From Floccularia luteovirens (taxonomy: Eukaryota; Basidiomycota; Agaricomycetes; Agaricales; Squamanitaceae), in NCBI GenBank assembly GCA_009739215.1, contig VSJF01000012.1, forward strand, positions 434,001 to 498,000: DNA of 64,000 nucleotides, given 5' to 3'. Below the pieces are notes generated by a model, which saw only the letters and a program-made list of their open reading frames with translations, was not told the DNA's origin and made no database searches. The position numbers and the translations under genes were made by a program. Every line of letters starts with the position of its first letter. The first letter of the stretch is position 1. This document shows, in pieces, positions 11,133-23,317 of this stretch.

Positions 11133-12533
11133 TCAACTCCTCAAACTGTCCAGGGCTGCCAAGAACTCATCTGTCTCTTTGCCTTGTTTCATTTTGATAA
11201 TAGGTATTGCTGCGCGGGCGCGGGTGTCACCGACTTGATATAGATAATTCTGCGCGTATTGTAATGCGAGACGTCTCTCATTCAACGAAGCTTCTAGACC
11301 AATCCATACGAAAACCGCTGGATGTTCTGGATGAGAAGAACTATCCAAAAGAAAAACATCTTCAGATGGCAGTGTCCCTGACACCTCGAGGACGACCCTT
11401 TCAAAAGTAACATTTCCTGTGGCGTCTGAAACTCTGAGGAGGTTCATAGGGATGTTTGAGAGTTTCTCTGAGGAAGTTGGGATGAGGGTTGTTCCTGTAC
11501 CAAACTCACTGAGGAACGTCCCTGCACCTTGACCCCCTTCGTCTGTATCAATGGGTCCCTTCTGATCAGCGATTTCCGTCTCCTAAGTGGTGACATAATA
11601 CTTGCCATAGACAGTGACCTTGCACTGGCTAGCGCGTTCGTTGGCTAGATTCTGCACAAATTCGGCTGCCTTGAATCTTTCCTGTCCAGCGCTAGCTTTT
11701 GTATTGAACTGCCAGATTTCTTCACCTTTATCGAGTATATATACGTCTCCTTCAATGAGGCTCGTTGCAGAGGCTGGGACTTCTCTCACGACAAGACTAG
11801 AATGACCACCAGAATGGAAGAGCTTGATGCGGTATAATTTGGAGATGTCTACTGGAGGACGTTTCGTTATGTGATTGAATCCTGTGGCTGCCCCTCCTTG
11901 CATGCATACAAAGTGGGGAAAGTAATATATAAGCAGTTTAGACTCGAATCCTTGAACTTCTCGATATTGCACGGGTTTTCCGTGCAATACTATTGGAGTG
12001 CCAATGTAGTTAGTAGCGGAGACATGATAGTTTTGGTTTGGTTGGACTGCTTACGGTCATCTAATTCAACAATTTTATATGCTGCAGTGCCTGCCTCATC
12101 CTGAGTGGTATTTTGACCTAACCAGAAGTGGAGGTTATAAGACAACTCTCCGGTATCCGGTGTTTTCTTGTAAGACTGTCAAACCAGCACAGGCTCATAA
12201 GTCGCAGCCATAAAAAAGGAATGCTATTAAAAAAAGACATACACACAATATGATATATGAGTCTCCATCATAGAACGTCCCATGGCGGTCTTTTGGCCAA
12301 GGTTTAATCTGGAATTTTTCTATTCTCCAAATTTGTAGCCCTTCTGATGTGCCAGCGTCTTTCCAAGCGGGTTCATGTTCTCCGGATTCTTCCCGAACAC
12401 GTCTCTCAAGCTGTTCTGTCTATGTTGAAGACAAAGATACGGGTTAAAGAGTGAGTACCCTTACGTCTGAACCAAGAAGAGCAATATTTGAGTCCTCGAT
12501 GTTATAGACGTCCTGTCTTGTAAGATGGGTCAT
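11133..12533 (-). CDS. Gelsolin-repeat actin-binding protein, fragmin/severin type
   Basis: Severin/fragmin proteins cap and sever actin filaments in a Ca2+-dependent way. The start is at 12533 (MTHLTRQDVYNIEDSNIALLGSD). Exons then give the first gelsolin repeat (GLQIWRIEKFQIKPWPK, HGTFYDGDSYIIL), a linker with VQYREVQGFESKLLIYYFP, a second repeat (LYRIKLFHSG..., LIEGDVYILDKGEEIWQF, AAEFVQNLANERASQCKVTVYDEG), and a third repeat (VSGTLPSEDVFLLDS, PAVFVWIGLEAS, ARAAIPIIKMKQGKE). The protein ends ...LDSLRS with TGA at 11133-11135. Three repeats and roughly 370-400 residues match fragmin/severin rather than six-repeat gelsolin. One intron (11543-11605) uses a GC donor. If that intron is not removed, an in-frame TAG stops translation. 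Confidence 0.85.
11543..11605 (-). other. GC-AG intron in the gelsolin-like gene
   Basis: On the minus strand the coding sequence ...GTC TAT G is followed by GCAAGT, the standard donor of GC-AG introns, and the acceptor is GATACAG. Removing these 63 nt yields V-Y-D-E-G-G-Q-G-A-G-T-F-L, a typical gelsolin-repeat end. No GT donor nearby restores this motif, and reading through meets TAG. Confidence 0.75.
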
Positions 12534-12831
12534 GACGGCTACAGTGAAAGTTGGTTCTTGTTTCAAGTTTTGGAAAATTTAAGCTTTCTGTACGTACAAT
12601 AATTAGTATGTATTTTGTTACGGGTTTCTGGACCAGAACCAAAGGCTAGACAACGTGCATGCAGACATTGGAAATAAAGCAAGATCAGAGTCCTTGGTGC
12701 TATATGTATCTTCAGTTTTGTTATAATCTACCGAACTTAGATTCGCGTTTTCATTTTGGGTGTTCATCGAAGAAACAAAATTAATAGCATGGTACACGTA
12801 ATAATAAATCAACTGATAACAATGATACAAG

Positions 12832-14520
12832 TTAGACTTGAAACTTTTTCCTTCTCGAGAGAGCAATGTGCGTTGAGAGAAACGAGTAATTTCGTCTTGC
12901 CGGTGGAATAAACGCCATTCCTAGTTCAGCAAGTATTTCTTCCTCCGTATGAGCTTTAACGAGCCCCCAATAGCCTCCTGCCTTTGTCCCCTGGGCAACT
13001 GAATCTTGTGTTTCGCTTGATTCGGTACCATTGTAATGCCATTTCCACAGTCCATGAGCATTCAGATATAATCCCAGCTGGGCGGCTTTGAGTCGTATAT
13101 CTCGATTGAATGCTTTATCCCCAGTTAATGAGAGCAGTGCGGCACCCTTTGACTTGACCGGGACTAGGCTAGATGGACCATAGTGAGCACCTTGTATGAT
13201 AAATTGGAGATGGTTAGTGGAATATCCTTACTGGATGGTCATAAAACGGTACTCTCCAGATCTACCACGTATTGCATCGAGACGTTCTGAGCGTGTACCC
13301 CATGACCCACCTTGTCCGGGTAATCTAATGACGCCACGCCACATTCTGACACCTGTGTTCGTGGTAGCGACGACAAGTCCTGAGTCTTCCAAAGCTGGTA
13401 TCACGTCACTAAACAGCCTATTTTGCGATTTCGCATGCTTCGATAGATATGCTTGCCGCTCTGACTTGTTAACTAGGCGCTTAAGTTCACTAATGTCTTG
13501 TTTGGGTAACTCTGGTAAAGGAATGTGAACGAAATCTGGATGCAAAAGCATGATGTCAACTTCGGGTGAAGTGTCTGCTCCACGCCGACTGCATAATAGT
13601 TAGCATTTTAATCAAATAACGGACAAGTAGAACTTACTGGTCCCCCACAGTTATAACTTCGTACTTCGATGACAGCATCTCACTGCAAAATTCCTGTTGA
13701 GCACTTTTAGCAAGAAAAGTTATGTACAATGTTCAGGAACCTACCACCACATTTGTGGTCTCTGTATATGTAACCGGTTTTTGGATGTGTTCCATAAATG
13801 TTAGTCCGACGACCTGCGATGGCTGCAACTTGCTAGCGAATCTTCGAGAGGAAAGATCCGCAATGGTCATACACCCCGCTTCTACAAGCTGTCTACTTTT
13901 TATGAGGCTGACAATATGTTATAAGCATACGTCCCGTTTATCAGAAGGAAAAATAGTACCATACCCTATACCAGGCACCCGTTGCAGTTCTGCCATTGCT
14001 CTTCGTTTCAGCGCATCATCTTGTTCTTGTGGGTCACGGGCTTGTTTGATAAAGAATAGTTAGAAAGATGTGGGCGTGGAGGAATTACCATTGTACTAAC
14101 ATACCAGCATCTGGTTGTTGATCTAGGTATTCGATAATTCTTTTTTTAATGTTTGGTCCAATACCAGGTAACTTAATGCTGCATTGAGTTGGTCGAAAAA
14201 TGATATCCACAAGTCACACCTACCTCTAACACTTGATACGCTTTTTTTAAGGGGTGTTCAACTCCTGAGATGACTTTGATTGCATTCGAAAAAGCTCGTA
14301 TCCTGTAGCCATTACGTGGCAAAAGAGATTCCTCGTTGTCTTTACCTGAAACGGGATTATTGTCAGTGAAGGCAGGGGAAAATAGTCTTAACGCACAATT
14401 ATTTAGCAAGTCCACTATACTTTTGTTATAAGAGTTTTGTGATGAGATGTAGCGCTTCAAGCTACTGCTGACAGCTGTATATTGGGTACGATGGCTAGCA
14501 AGGAAAGACGGGGCGAACAT
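12832..14520 (-). CDS. Family X DNA polymerase (Pol beta/lambda-like)
   Basis: Family X polymerases fill short gaps in base-excision repair and end joining in the nucleus. The N-terminus at 14520 (MFAPSFLASHRTQYTAV) may be a leader. The 8-kDa domain follows (IVDLLNNCALRLF, GYRIRAFSNAIKVISGVEHPLKKAYQVLE), then two helix-hairpin-helix motifs: LPGIGPNIKKRIIEYLD (about 14100-14170) and VPGIGYGTARSLIEAG. The catalytic palm reads VGDHRRGADTSPEVDIMLLHPDF (about 13540-13660). The third acid is in RLDAI (about 13285), followed by LLSLTGDKAFNRDIRLKAAQLGLYLNAHGLWK and a C-terminus ending ...SRRKKFQV at 12832. No BRCT domain is seen. The first metal-binding Asp is replaced by Glu (E-V-D), and the usual G-S before RRG is G-D. 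It is divergent from the SNF5 gene. Confidence 0.88.
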
Positions 14521-14720
14521 TCATCCAAAGTGCCATGTACGGGTACTTTTCGTATGAAATAACCAGAACGGTCACACTGTGACCATCGCGTTCTTGTTTC
14601 ATTTCTTCGTCGCACCGAGTCCCGTTCAGCTCGACCTTTATTTTTCCGTTATCGTTCAGTACAGCAATCAAAGACCCCACACAACTTACGCATCTTACAG
14701 GTCCTTGTATTTACTCTGTT
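14521..14720. promoter_or_regulatory. Divergent promoter between Pol X and SNF5 genes
   Basis: Only 200 bp separate the two start codons (14520 minus, 14721 plus), so both promoters must share it. A 61-codon minus-strand ORF crosses it, but its product shows no recognisable domain and I treat it as chance. No clear TATA box was found. Confidence 0.4.
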
Positions 14721-16605
14721 ATGTCCGATAATCAAACAGCTTCGAGCTCTACATTCCCTGGAACATCAACCTTCGACATTAATCGAAATATGACCGACTC
14801 GCAGTTCCGTCAAACATGGACGCAGATTGCGACAGCAGCAAATGCAACTTTTGCATCTCCGGCTCCTCAGCCAGCTCAGGCAAAAGGTATAGTTCACTTG
14901 TGCTGCTGAATTATTATTATGATGGCTTCATTGGTTTTGCCGTTAGCATACCTAAAAAATCTCCATACATGGACTACAACGCCAACGCCTCCTCCAAAAA
15001 ACCCTGCATCCGGAACGCGCAGTCAGCGGGCGCGAAATACGCGAACCAGCGCACTGGCAGTTTCCCCCGCAGCATATACACCTCAAGCCTACCAGGCGCC
15101 TCACGTACCTATCGCCCCACCTGTTGTTGCCCAGAACCCGCCACGACCTCCTTTACCCACCGCACCACAAGCTCTTCAGTCTACATATGCGTCACGGCTA
15201 CGTACCGGGACCACATTGCTTATGCAGCCCGTTCTTTCTTCTGCAACAACAAGTAATACACGCGCTAGTACGAGACGGGGCGGCGTGATCAATTATGCAG
15301 ATCCTGGATCCGGAGATGACCTTCCAGATGCTGGTGCTCTCGATTCTGATGACTCAGATTTTGTAGCTAGTGGAGGAACTAGAACGTCAATGCGACAGTC
15401 AAGAACCCGTGTGGGTACTGGCATGATGTCTGTCTTCAATTCCACAACGAATGCTTCATCAACACCTCGACCTGTACCACCTCCAGCGCCAGAAAGGGCA
15501 GAACTAGATCAGAGTTATTTGGGTTTGGTTCCTCCCACAAGATTCATCAAATCACGGCCTATAGTACCGACCCTCCATGAGTATCCGTAAGTCCTCTAGC
15601 TTGTCTTGATGCTCAAAGAACTTAATATCTTCATAGTCCACCAGATGTACTAGAATTGCAAGCACAGAGACGGACGGCTCTTGTACCTATTCGTGTGGAG
15701 TTCGAAACGGAAACACACAGAGTAAGGGACTGTTTTGTGTGGAATCTGAACGAGTCCATAATCAAACCAGAAACATTTGCAAAAATATTCTGCAACGACC
15801 TTGACCTTCCAATTCACCCTTGGGTAGAAACAGTCGCAAACCAAATACGTGCACAACTAGAAGAACATGAAGGTGTTGCCTCATTGGAACTCGGGCTAGA
15901 TGGTGCAATGGATGTGGATGCAATTCCACCTCACGAAGACGAACTCCCTGAATGTCGAGTGATATTAAGTGTAAGCATATATTTACAATCAAGGCATCCT
16001 TAACATGACCCTGGCTTTCTAGATTGACGTTCAAATAGCAAATCATCATCTCATGGATCACATAGAATGGGATTTGCTATCTCCTCTCACTCCCGAAGCT
16101 TTTTCGGTAAAATTATGCTCAGAACTTGGACTTTCTGGGGAGGCATCTCCGTTGATAGCACATGCAATACATGAAGAGTTGATTAAACATAAGAAGGATG
16201 CGATTGAGTGGGGTGTAATCGGCGGAGAACGAGAAGCAGGGGAAGATATAACTCATGGTGGAGGCGATAAAATGCAGCGAGACAGGGCAGGGCTTGGCTT
16301 AGTGAAAGATAAAACTGGCCTGGGACTTGGATGGGGGCGGGCGCCAAAAGATGGGAGGGGTCCTAAGACTTTGAGAAGTGTATGGAGAGATTGGGCGGAG
16401 GCAGAGGAGTTCAGAACTAAATTTGAGGTTCTCACAGCTGAGGAAGTGGAGAGAAGAGAGATTGAGAGAGAAAGAGCGAGCCGGTACGTTATCTTATCAA
16501 AACTTTGTTTATTCATATTATTCAACGCCATAATTCATTCTTTACAGGAGGTTGAGACGGGAAACATCCAAGTTCCAAAGCTCTACGCGGTATAGACGAC
16601 GTTGA
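14721..16605 (+). CDS. SNF5/INI1-family chromatin remodelling subunit (Sfh1/Snf5-like)
   Basis: SNF5 proteins are core subunits of SWI/SNF or RSC nucleosome remodellers. The start at 14721 gives MSDNQTASSSTFPGTSTFD. A low-complexity Pro/Ala/Ser/Thr N-terminal half with dispersed Arg follows (about residues 30-260, across an intron near 14886-14945). The SNF5 domain begins at RFIKSRPIVPTLHEYPPPDVLELQAQRR. It contains repeat 1 (LVPIRVEFETETHRVRDCFVWNLNE, FCNDLDLPIHPWVETVANQIRAQLEEH) and repeat 2 (IDVQIANHHLMDHIEWDLLSP, CSELGLSGEASPLIAHAIHEELIKHKKDAIEWG). The C-terminus is charged (WRDWAEAEEF, EEVERREIERERASR) and ends RYRRR with TGA at 16603-16605 after a last short intron. No C-terminal GATA-type zinc finger is visible. 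I cannot tell Sfh1 from Snf5 by eye. Confidence 0.9.
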
Positions 16606-17975
16606 ACCGTACATCATATTCTATTCTGCTTCAACATAATTATACTGTAATAATCCCGCCGTCGCCCATGAGTGAGTCATTTCGACAGATATCTGTCATG
16701 TGCATGCCGGTTGCTTTGGTGTTTTTAATATTTGACAAGAATGTAGTAATAGCAGTTCATCATGATGCAATCAACAGAAAAACCAAAACCTACTGATTTG
16801 ACGTTGACTTCAGGTTTGCTCCCAAACACTCCAAATACCCAATCATGGATAACACATGTCCATGGGGCAATATCTCATGCAAGAAGTACAGATCCAATGC
16901 CGTGTGTTCGTGTGTATTTGGGAATAAAAGGCTATGCACGTTTGTATAGCATTGCCAGTCATTGAAGAGAACTACTCAGAAAATAAGTTGGCTCCCATGC
17001 TCTACAAATCAATTTGACAGCACCTTCCCAGTTCTGACAGGTGCTTCCCGCATTCTCTAATTCATTGATTCATAACAACCTGTACAATAACGCCTGATTG
17101 TTTTGCAAAGCCGTGACAAGAATCACCATAGAAAAAAAAATTTCTTGACCGGCCATCTCTTATCGATACCTTCCTGAATGTAAATGTAACTTCCTCCAGT
17201 TCCCATCGCATTTTCTACGGAAGGATCTAAGGTTCTTTTTAACTTGTGAGATGAATGAAAAGAAAGAAGGAAAAAATTTTAATTCCATTTCGTCCCAAAT
17301 CAGAAAATCAGAACTACCTCAGCAGTCACCAAAACAATCATGATCTCAGATTCTGGTTTCGAATTTCGTGATTCATGTTTATAATGATGTGTGGTTCCCT
17401 TCCCGAGTCATCGGTTGGAACATTAAGAATAATAAGGAGCAAAAATACCCTCTTATCAAGCGGCCTCAATGATTATGAAATGGCATGTTTTCGATTTGGT
17501 TCTAAACAAAATGAAAAGTGTATCGAGTAAATCCAACTTAATTTCACACTAAAACTCTCCATAATCGCAAACATGGGCTAAGAAGCAGTCAAAAAGAACA
17601 ACCCAAACGATGTTGTTCATAGTTACAAATATAGAAATGGGAGTTATGGAACGAAACGAAACTTCGGAAAAATGCTACATGGGGGTGTAAAATAAGATTG
17701 CTGAAACAAGAATAATATTAGGAGATTATGATGAAAAAAGCTCGAGGACAACAACTAGCCGATAGTATTTACTATAAATATAAATACTGTGATGGAACGG
17801 GCATATGCATCTAATAATAAGCAGGGGAGGTTACGTGAGGTCCTTTCTATGGTTCTATGTATATGATGATGTTCATACAGGGCTCTAAGACATTATCAAA
17901 AGATGGAGAGTGGGGCATAAGCAAGACAACCAGAACAGAGTTGGGGAAGGAAGAAGCATGATACATGTGTCAGTT
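16606..17975. other. Long convergent intergenic region, no gene seen
   Basis: This 1.37-kb interval lies between the 3' ends of the SNF5 and CreA-like genes. It is AT-rich with several A/T runs, and the short ORFs in it have no coding character. The proximal parts are probably long 3' untranslated regions. I see no repeat, tRNA or transposon end. Confidence 0.45.
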
Positions 17976-20387
<2,412 letters not shown>

Positions 20388-22060
20388 TATGATTTTGTGA
20401 AATGAAAACCGCTTCATTGGGAGAAGTAAGAAGAAAAAATAGAATTAGTTGGGACTTAAGAGCGCGGAGAGATGGCAGATACATACGGTATACGTGTCAA
20501 GGGAGGAAACCCTGCTCGATGTATTGGATCTTGCTCAGGTTCTTGTGAGGAATTGACGTATCCTTCTAGAGATTAGCCGACAAAGCCAAAGGAATAGATG
20601 TAGAGAGGTGAATCGAAGTTCGTGATTGAATCGCCTTATGAAGGCCTGATAAGGTCAAAAGGGCAGAAGACGGCTGACGAGAACAAAGTTGAATTACGGA
20701 ATGTTGGATACAAGATTTGACTGATGACGGGAAAGGGGTTGGGTAGACAGGTAGCAAAAATCCGGTGTATAGCCGTCAGACACGGGAGATGGAAAGAGAA
20801 AGTTGCGAGTGGGATGGGAAAGAAAACGTGAGTGGCAAGAGAAGTTGATATGGGGTCGAGGAGCAGGATTAGGGCAAGGAGGAGAAGAAAAAGGAAGTGT
20901 GGCACAAGAAGAGAACGTGGGGAAGGTGCTTGGGGTGACAGAAGGCAGGGATGGTCCGAAAAAGGGGTTGTATGAGATCAAAGATGATGGCGAGAGCCTG
21001 TTCTCCTAAGAAAATGATAGAACAGCGATGGTGATTGGGATGAGGAAAGGGGAGGGCAGTGCAGGAGATGGCGAGGGGCAAAGGAGAACATTGATAAGAT
21101 GGCTTACATAGCCTGTTGATGACGATTGGCAGCGAGCGTGCAGAGCTGTTTACAATTGCCGCGGACCCATGCCCACTTCCGATTTGGGCCTAAAGCATTC
21201 AGTGGGCGCTATTCCCTTTCTCCGGCTCGGCCCGATCCCCACTTATCGCTCCCTCCTTTTGCCACTTTCTCTCACCTAACCTACCCCACATCATGATCGT
21301 TCCCATGTGAATCTCTCCTTTGTCCGCTAATCCGTACCGTACCCGTTCAGGCCCAGGTTATCCGTCGCTCACACTATTCACCACTCAACACGTGCATCGT
21401 TATCGCAATGTAGCGTTAACCATTTATCATCATAATAATACTTGCTTTCCCTTCCTCCGTAATTTTTCCGAATTACCGTCTATTCCCATATGATACTGTA
21501 CAACTTTCAATTTTCATCATTCCATTTTATCTCATTATTGATGAATGTCATGTAACACACGGGTTACGCTTCCTCAATATTATTATTTTTTTGTAACCCG
21601 CGTGTATCATACACATTTACTTTTATTTTATCACTGATTCACAATCACATCACCTTCCTGCCATGATCTGCACCCTGCACTCTGGTACGGCGGTTAACCG
21701 ACACCCACATCTGGCTACCTAACCCTATTCTCGAGAACCATTGCAGGATTCTCTAGACCTCAAATGTTTTTTTAGTAACCCCACGATAAATAACCCCGCC
21801 TAACAACTTATCTTCATTTTGGCCACCCGTTGTTTTTTTTCTGTAGCTTGAAACAAAAAATTGCGATGCACGTTGCTGCACATCTCCGAAACGCATGTAT
21901 CTCGTCTAGTAACTTGAACCGCTTTGGTTATTTATAACTGCAACCCCCAAAGACGTGTCTCCGCAAAAGCTAAGTGCAGAGTTTGGTATCACCACGGGGG
22001 ATGCTCGCTCGGATAATATTATGGGTTATGAATTTCGTTCAGCCTAGGTTTTCTACACTT
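20388..22060. promoter_or_regulatory. Long upstream region of the CreA-like gene
   Basis: No convincing gene lies here. Overlapping ORFs at 20566-21081 are purine/pyrimidine-biased shadows of a GA-rich strand, which is typical of a long 5' leader or promoter. At 21557-21605 there is an imperfect inverted repeat (ACACGGGTTAC ... GTAACCCGCGTGT, loop about 25 nt). CACGTG occurs near 21391. Such long upstream regions are common for fungal regulatory genes, but I see no proof of specific sites. Confidence 0.4.
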
Positions 22061-23084
22061 CAAGTCTTTCGAGTAGCCTGGAACAGCCTAGGAAGAACCC
22101 CAGAGCTCGACTTACAACAGCTTCCCGAAGGAAGCTGAATAAAGTACACGAGGCCCGCTGTATCTTTATGTACACTAGGTAATGCGTTGTCCGTGCGGCA
22201 ATCATCCGAACTGCGGACGCGAGCACCCCTCCCGAGAATCATAATAGCTTAATTCGCAAGCAGCCGGAAAATAGAACCGTGACAAAAGGCGCTCCTGGTG
22301 CTGACTTTGCAGTCTCCAACGTTTCACCCTGAGTGGCCTCATCTGCCTGCGCATGTTAAACGCGTTGAGCGGGGAACCGCGTAGACTCCCGCCGGCCTTA
22401 TTATCCATCAGGTAAGTATACTTGGTTATAGTATAAAGATCTATGCTCCTGACCGACTCCGAAATATCGGAAGTTGAAACTTCAGAGCTCATATTACGAA
22501 TACAGAATACCCGGTCCTTCCAAAAGCTGAGCCCAGACACTGCTGCACCATCTGAAAATGTGTTTCATAGGCATCTCCCGAATCAACAGACATTGATCAT
22601 GGATCAAGTGGGTCCTTGTAGCAAGCACCAACCTTGGCATTGCACAGGCTTTGAGACTGCGGAATCCTCGGAAAATGATCATGAGCCCCTCATTTGTCGT
22701 TAGTTTCTCCGCCTTGCACTGCAAACGATCAATTCTACATACAAACCCTCGGTCACAACCATTTCCACGTTGACATTGACGGTTAACCTACATATCATGA
22801 TGTTGTCACTGGAGTGAATCATTGTCTGACGGCCTCGTTCCGAACCTCAGACATGATGGAAGAATGTCGGGTATATGTTGATCCTTCAGAATCAAAATTA
22901 CTAACGGGGTGTACCCCGCACACGGCTAGGCCAAAGAGCTATATAAGATACTAATATCCAATAAAAGGAACATCATTCGGTTAGATTGGAGCATCTACCT
23001 GAGATTCGAACGCAATCGATGGTCGTAGTTCTGAGTGATTCATTGATCAAAAGCGGTGTACCAGTATTAAAGCGAATAAAAAGT
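22061..23084. other. Intergenic region upstream of the tRNA-Cys and WD40 genes
   Basis: This kilobase shows opposing ORFs (22202-22540 minus and 22443-22703 plus), neither with a recognisable domain or clean splice partners. I find no transposase motif or terminal repeats. It may hold decayed sequence or promoter DNA. Confidence 0.3.
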
Positions 23085-23167
23085 AGTCCCGACGGTGGTT
23101 CGAACACCGGACCCTGCGATACATTGCAATACTGCAATCGCATGCTATACCACTTAGCTACCGAGAC
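23085..23167 (-). tRNA. tRNA-Cys (anticodon GCA) with an 11-nt intron
   Basis: Read on the minus strand, GTCTCGG (23167-23161) pairs with TCGGGAC (23092-23086) as a 7-bp acceptor stem with two G-T pairs. The discriminator is T, as in Cys tRNAs. A D arm GCT/AGC has a loop with GG. The anticodon stem TGCGA/TCGCA encloses 18 nt. The T arm is CGGTG-TTCGAAC-CACCG, and the variable loop is 5 nt. A normal 7-nt loop (TT-GCA-G...A) remains if 11 nt (TATTGCAATGT) are removed one base after the anticodon, the canonical position of nuclear tRNA introns. The assigned anticodon is GCA (Cys), consistent with U73. Confidence 0.88.
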
Positions 23168-23317
23168 TTAGCACATTTGTTAAGTATATTGAATATAGTG
23201 ACTGCGCGGGATATGAACAAAGTGTCATACAAGAGTCTCATCGAGGATGACTTGAACACATTATTCATGTATACGTACTGACTCCCCAATCCAAATCCAT
23301 GCTCACCACGTAGTAAC

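Noticed and set aside
20566..21081. Several overlapping ORFs on both strands with Ser/Phe/Leu/Pro-rich products
   Set aside because: The strand bias (GA-rich versus TC-rich) explains the long open frames. There is no start context, no introns in phase and no recognisable motif.
22202..22703. Opposing ORFs of 112 and 86 codons
   Set aside because: They overlap on opposite strands with no known motif and no partner exons, so neither can be supported as a gene.
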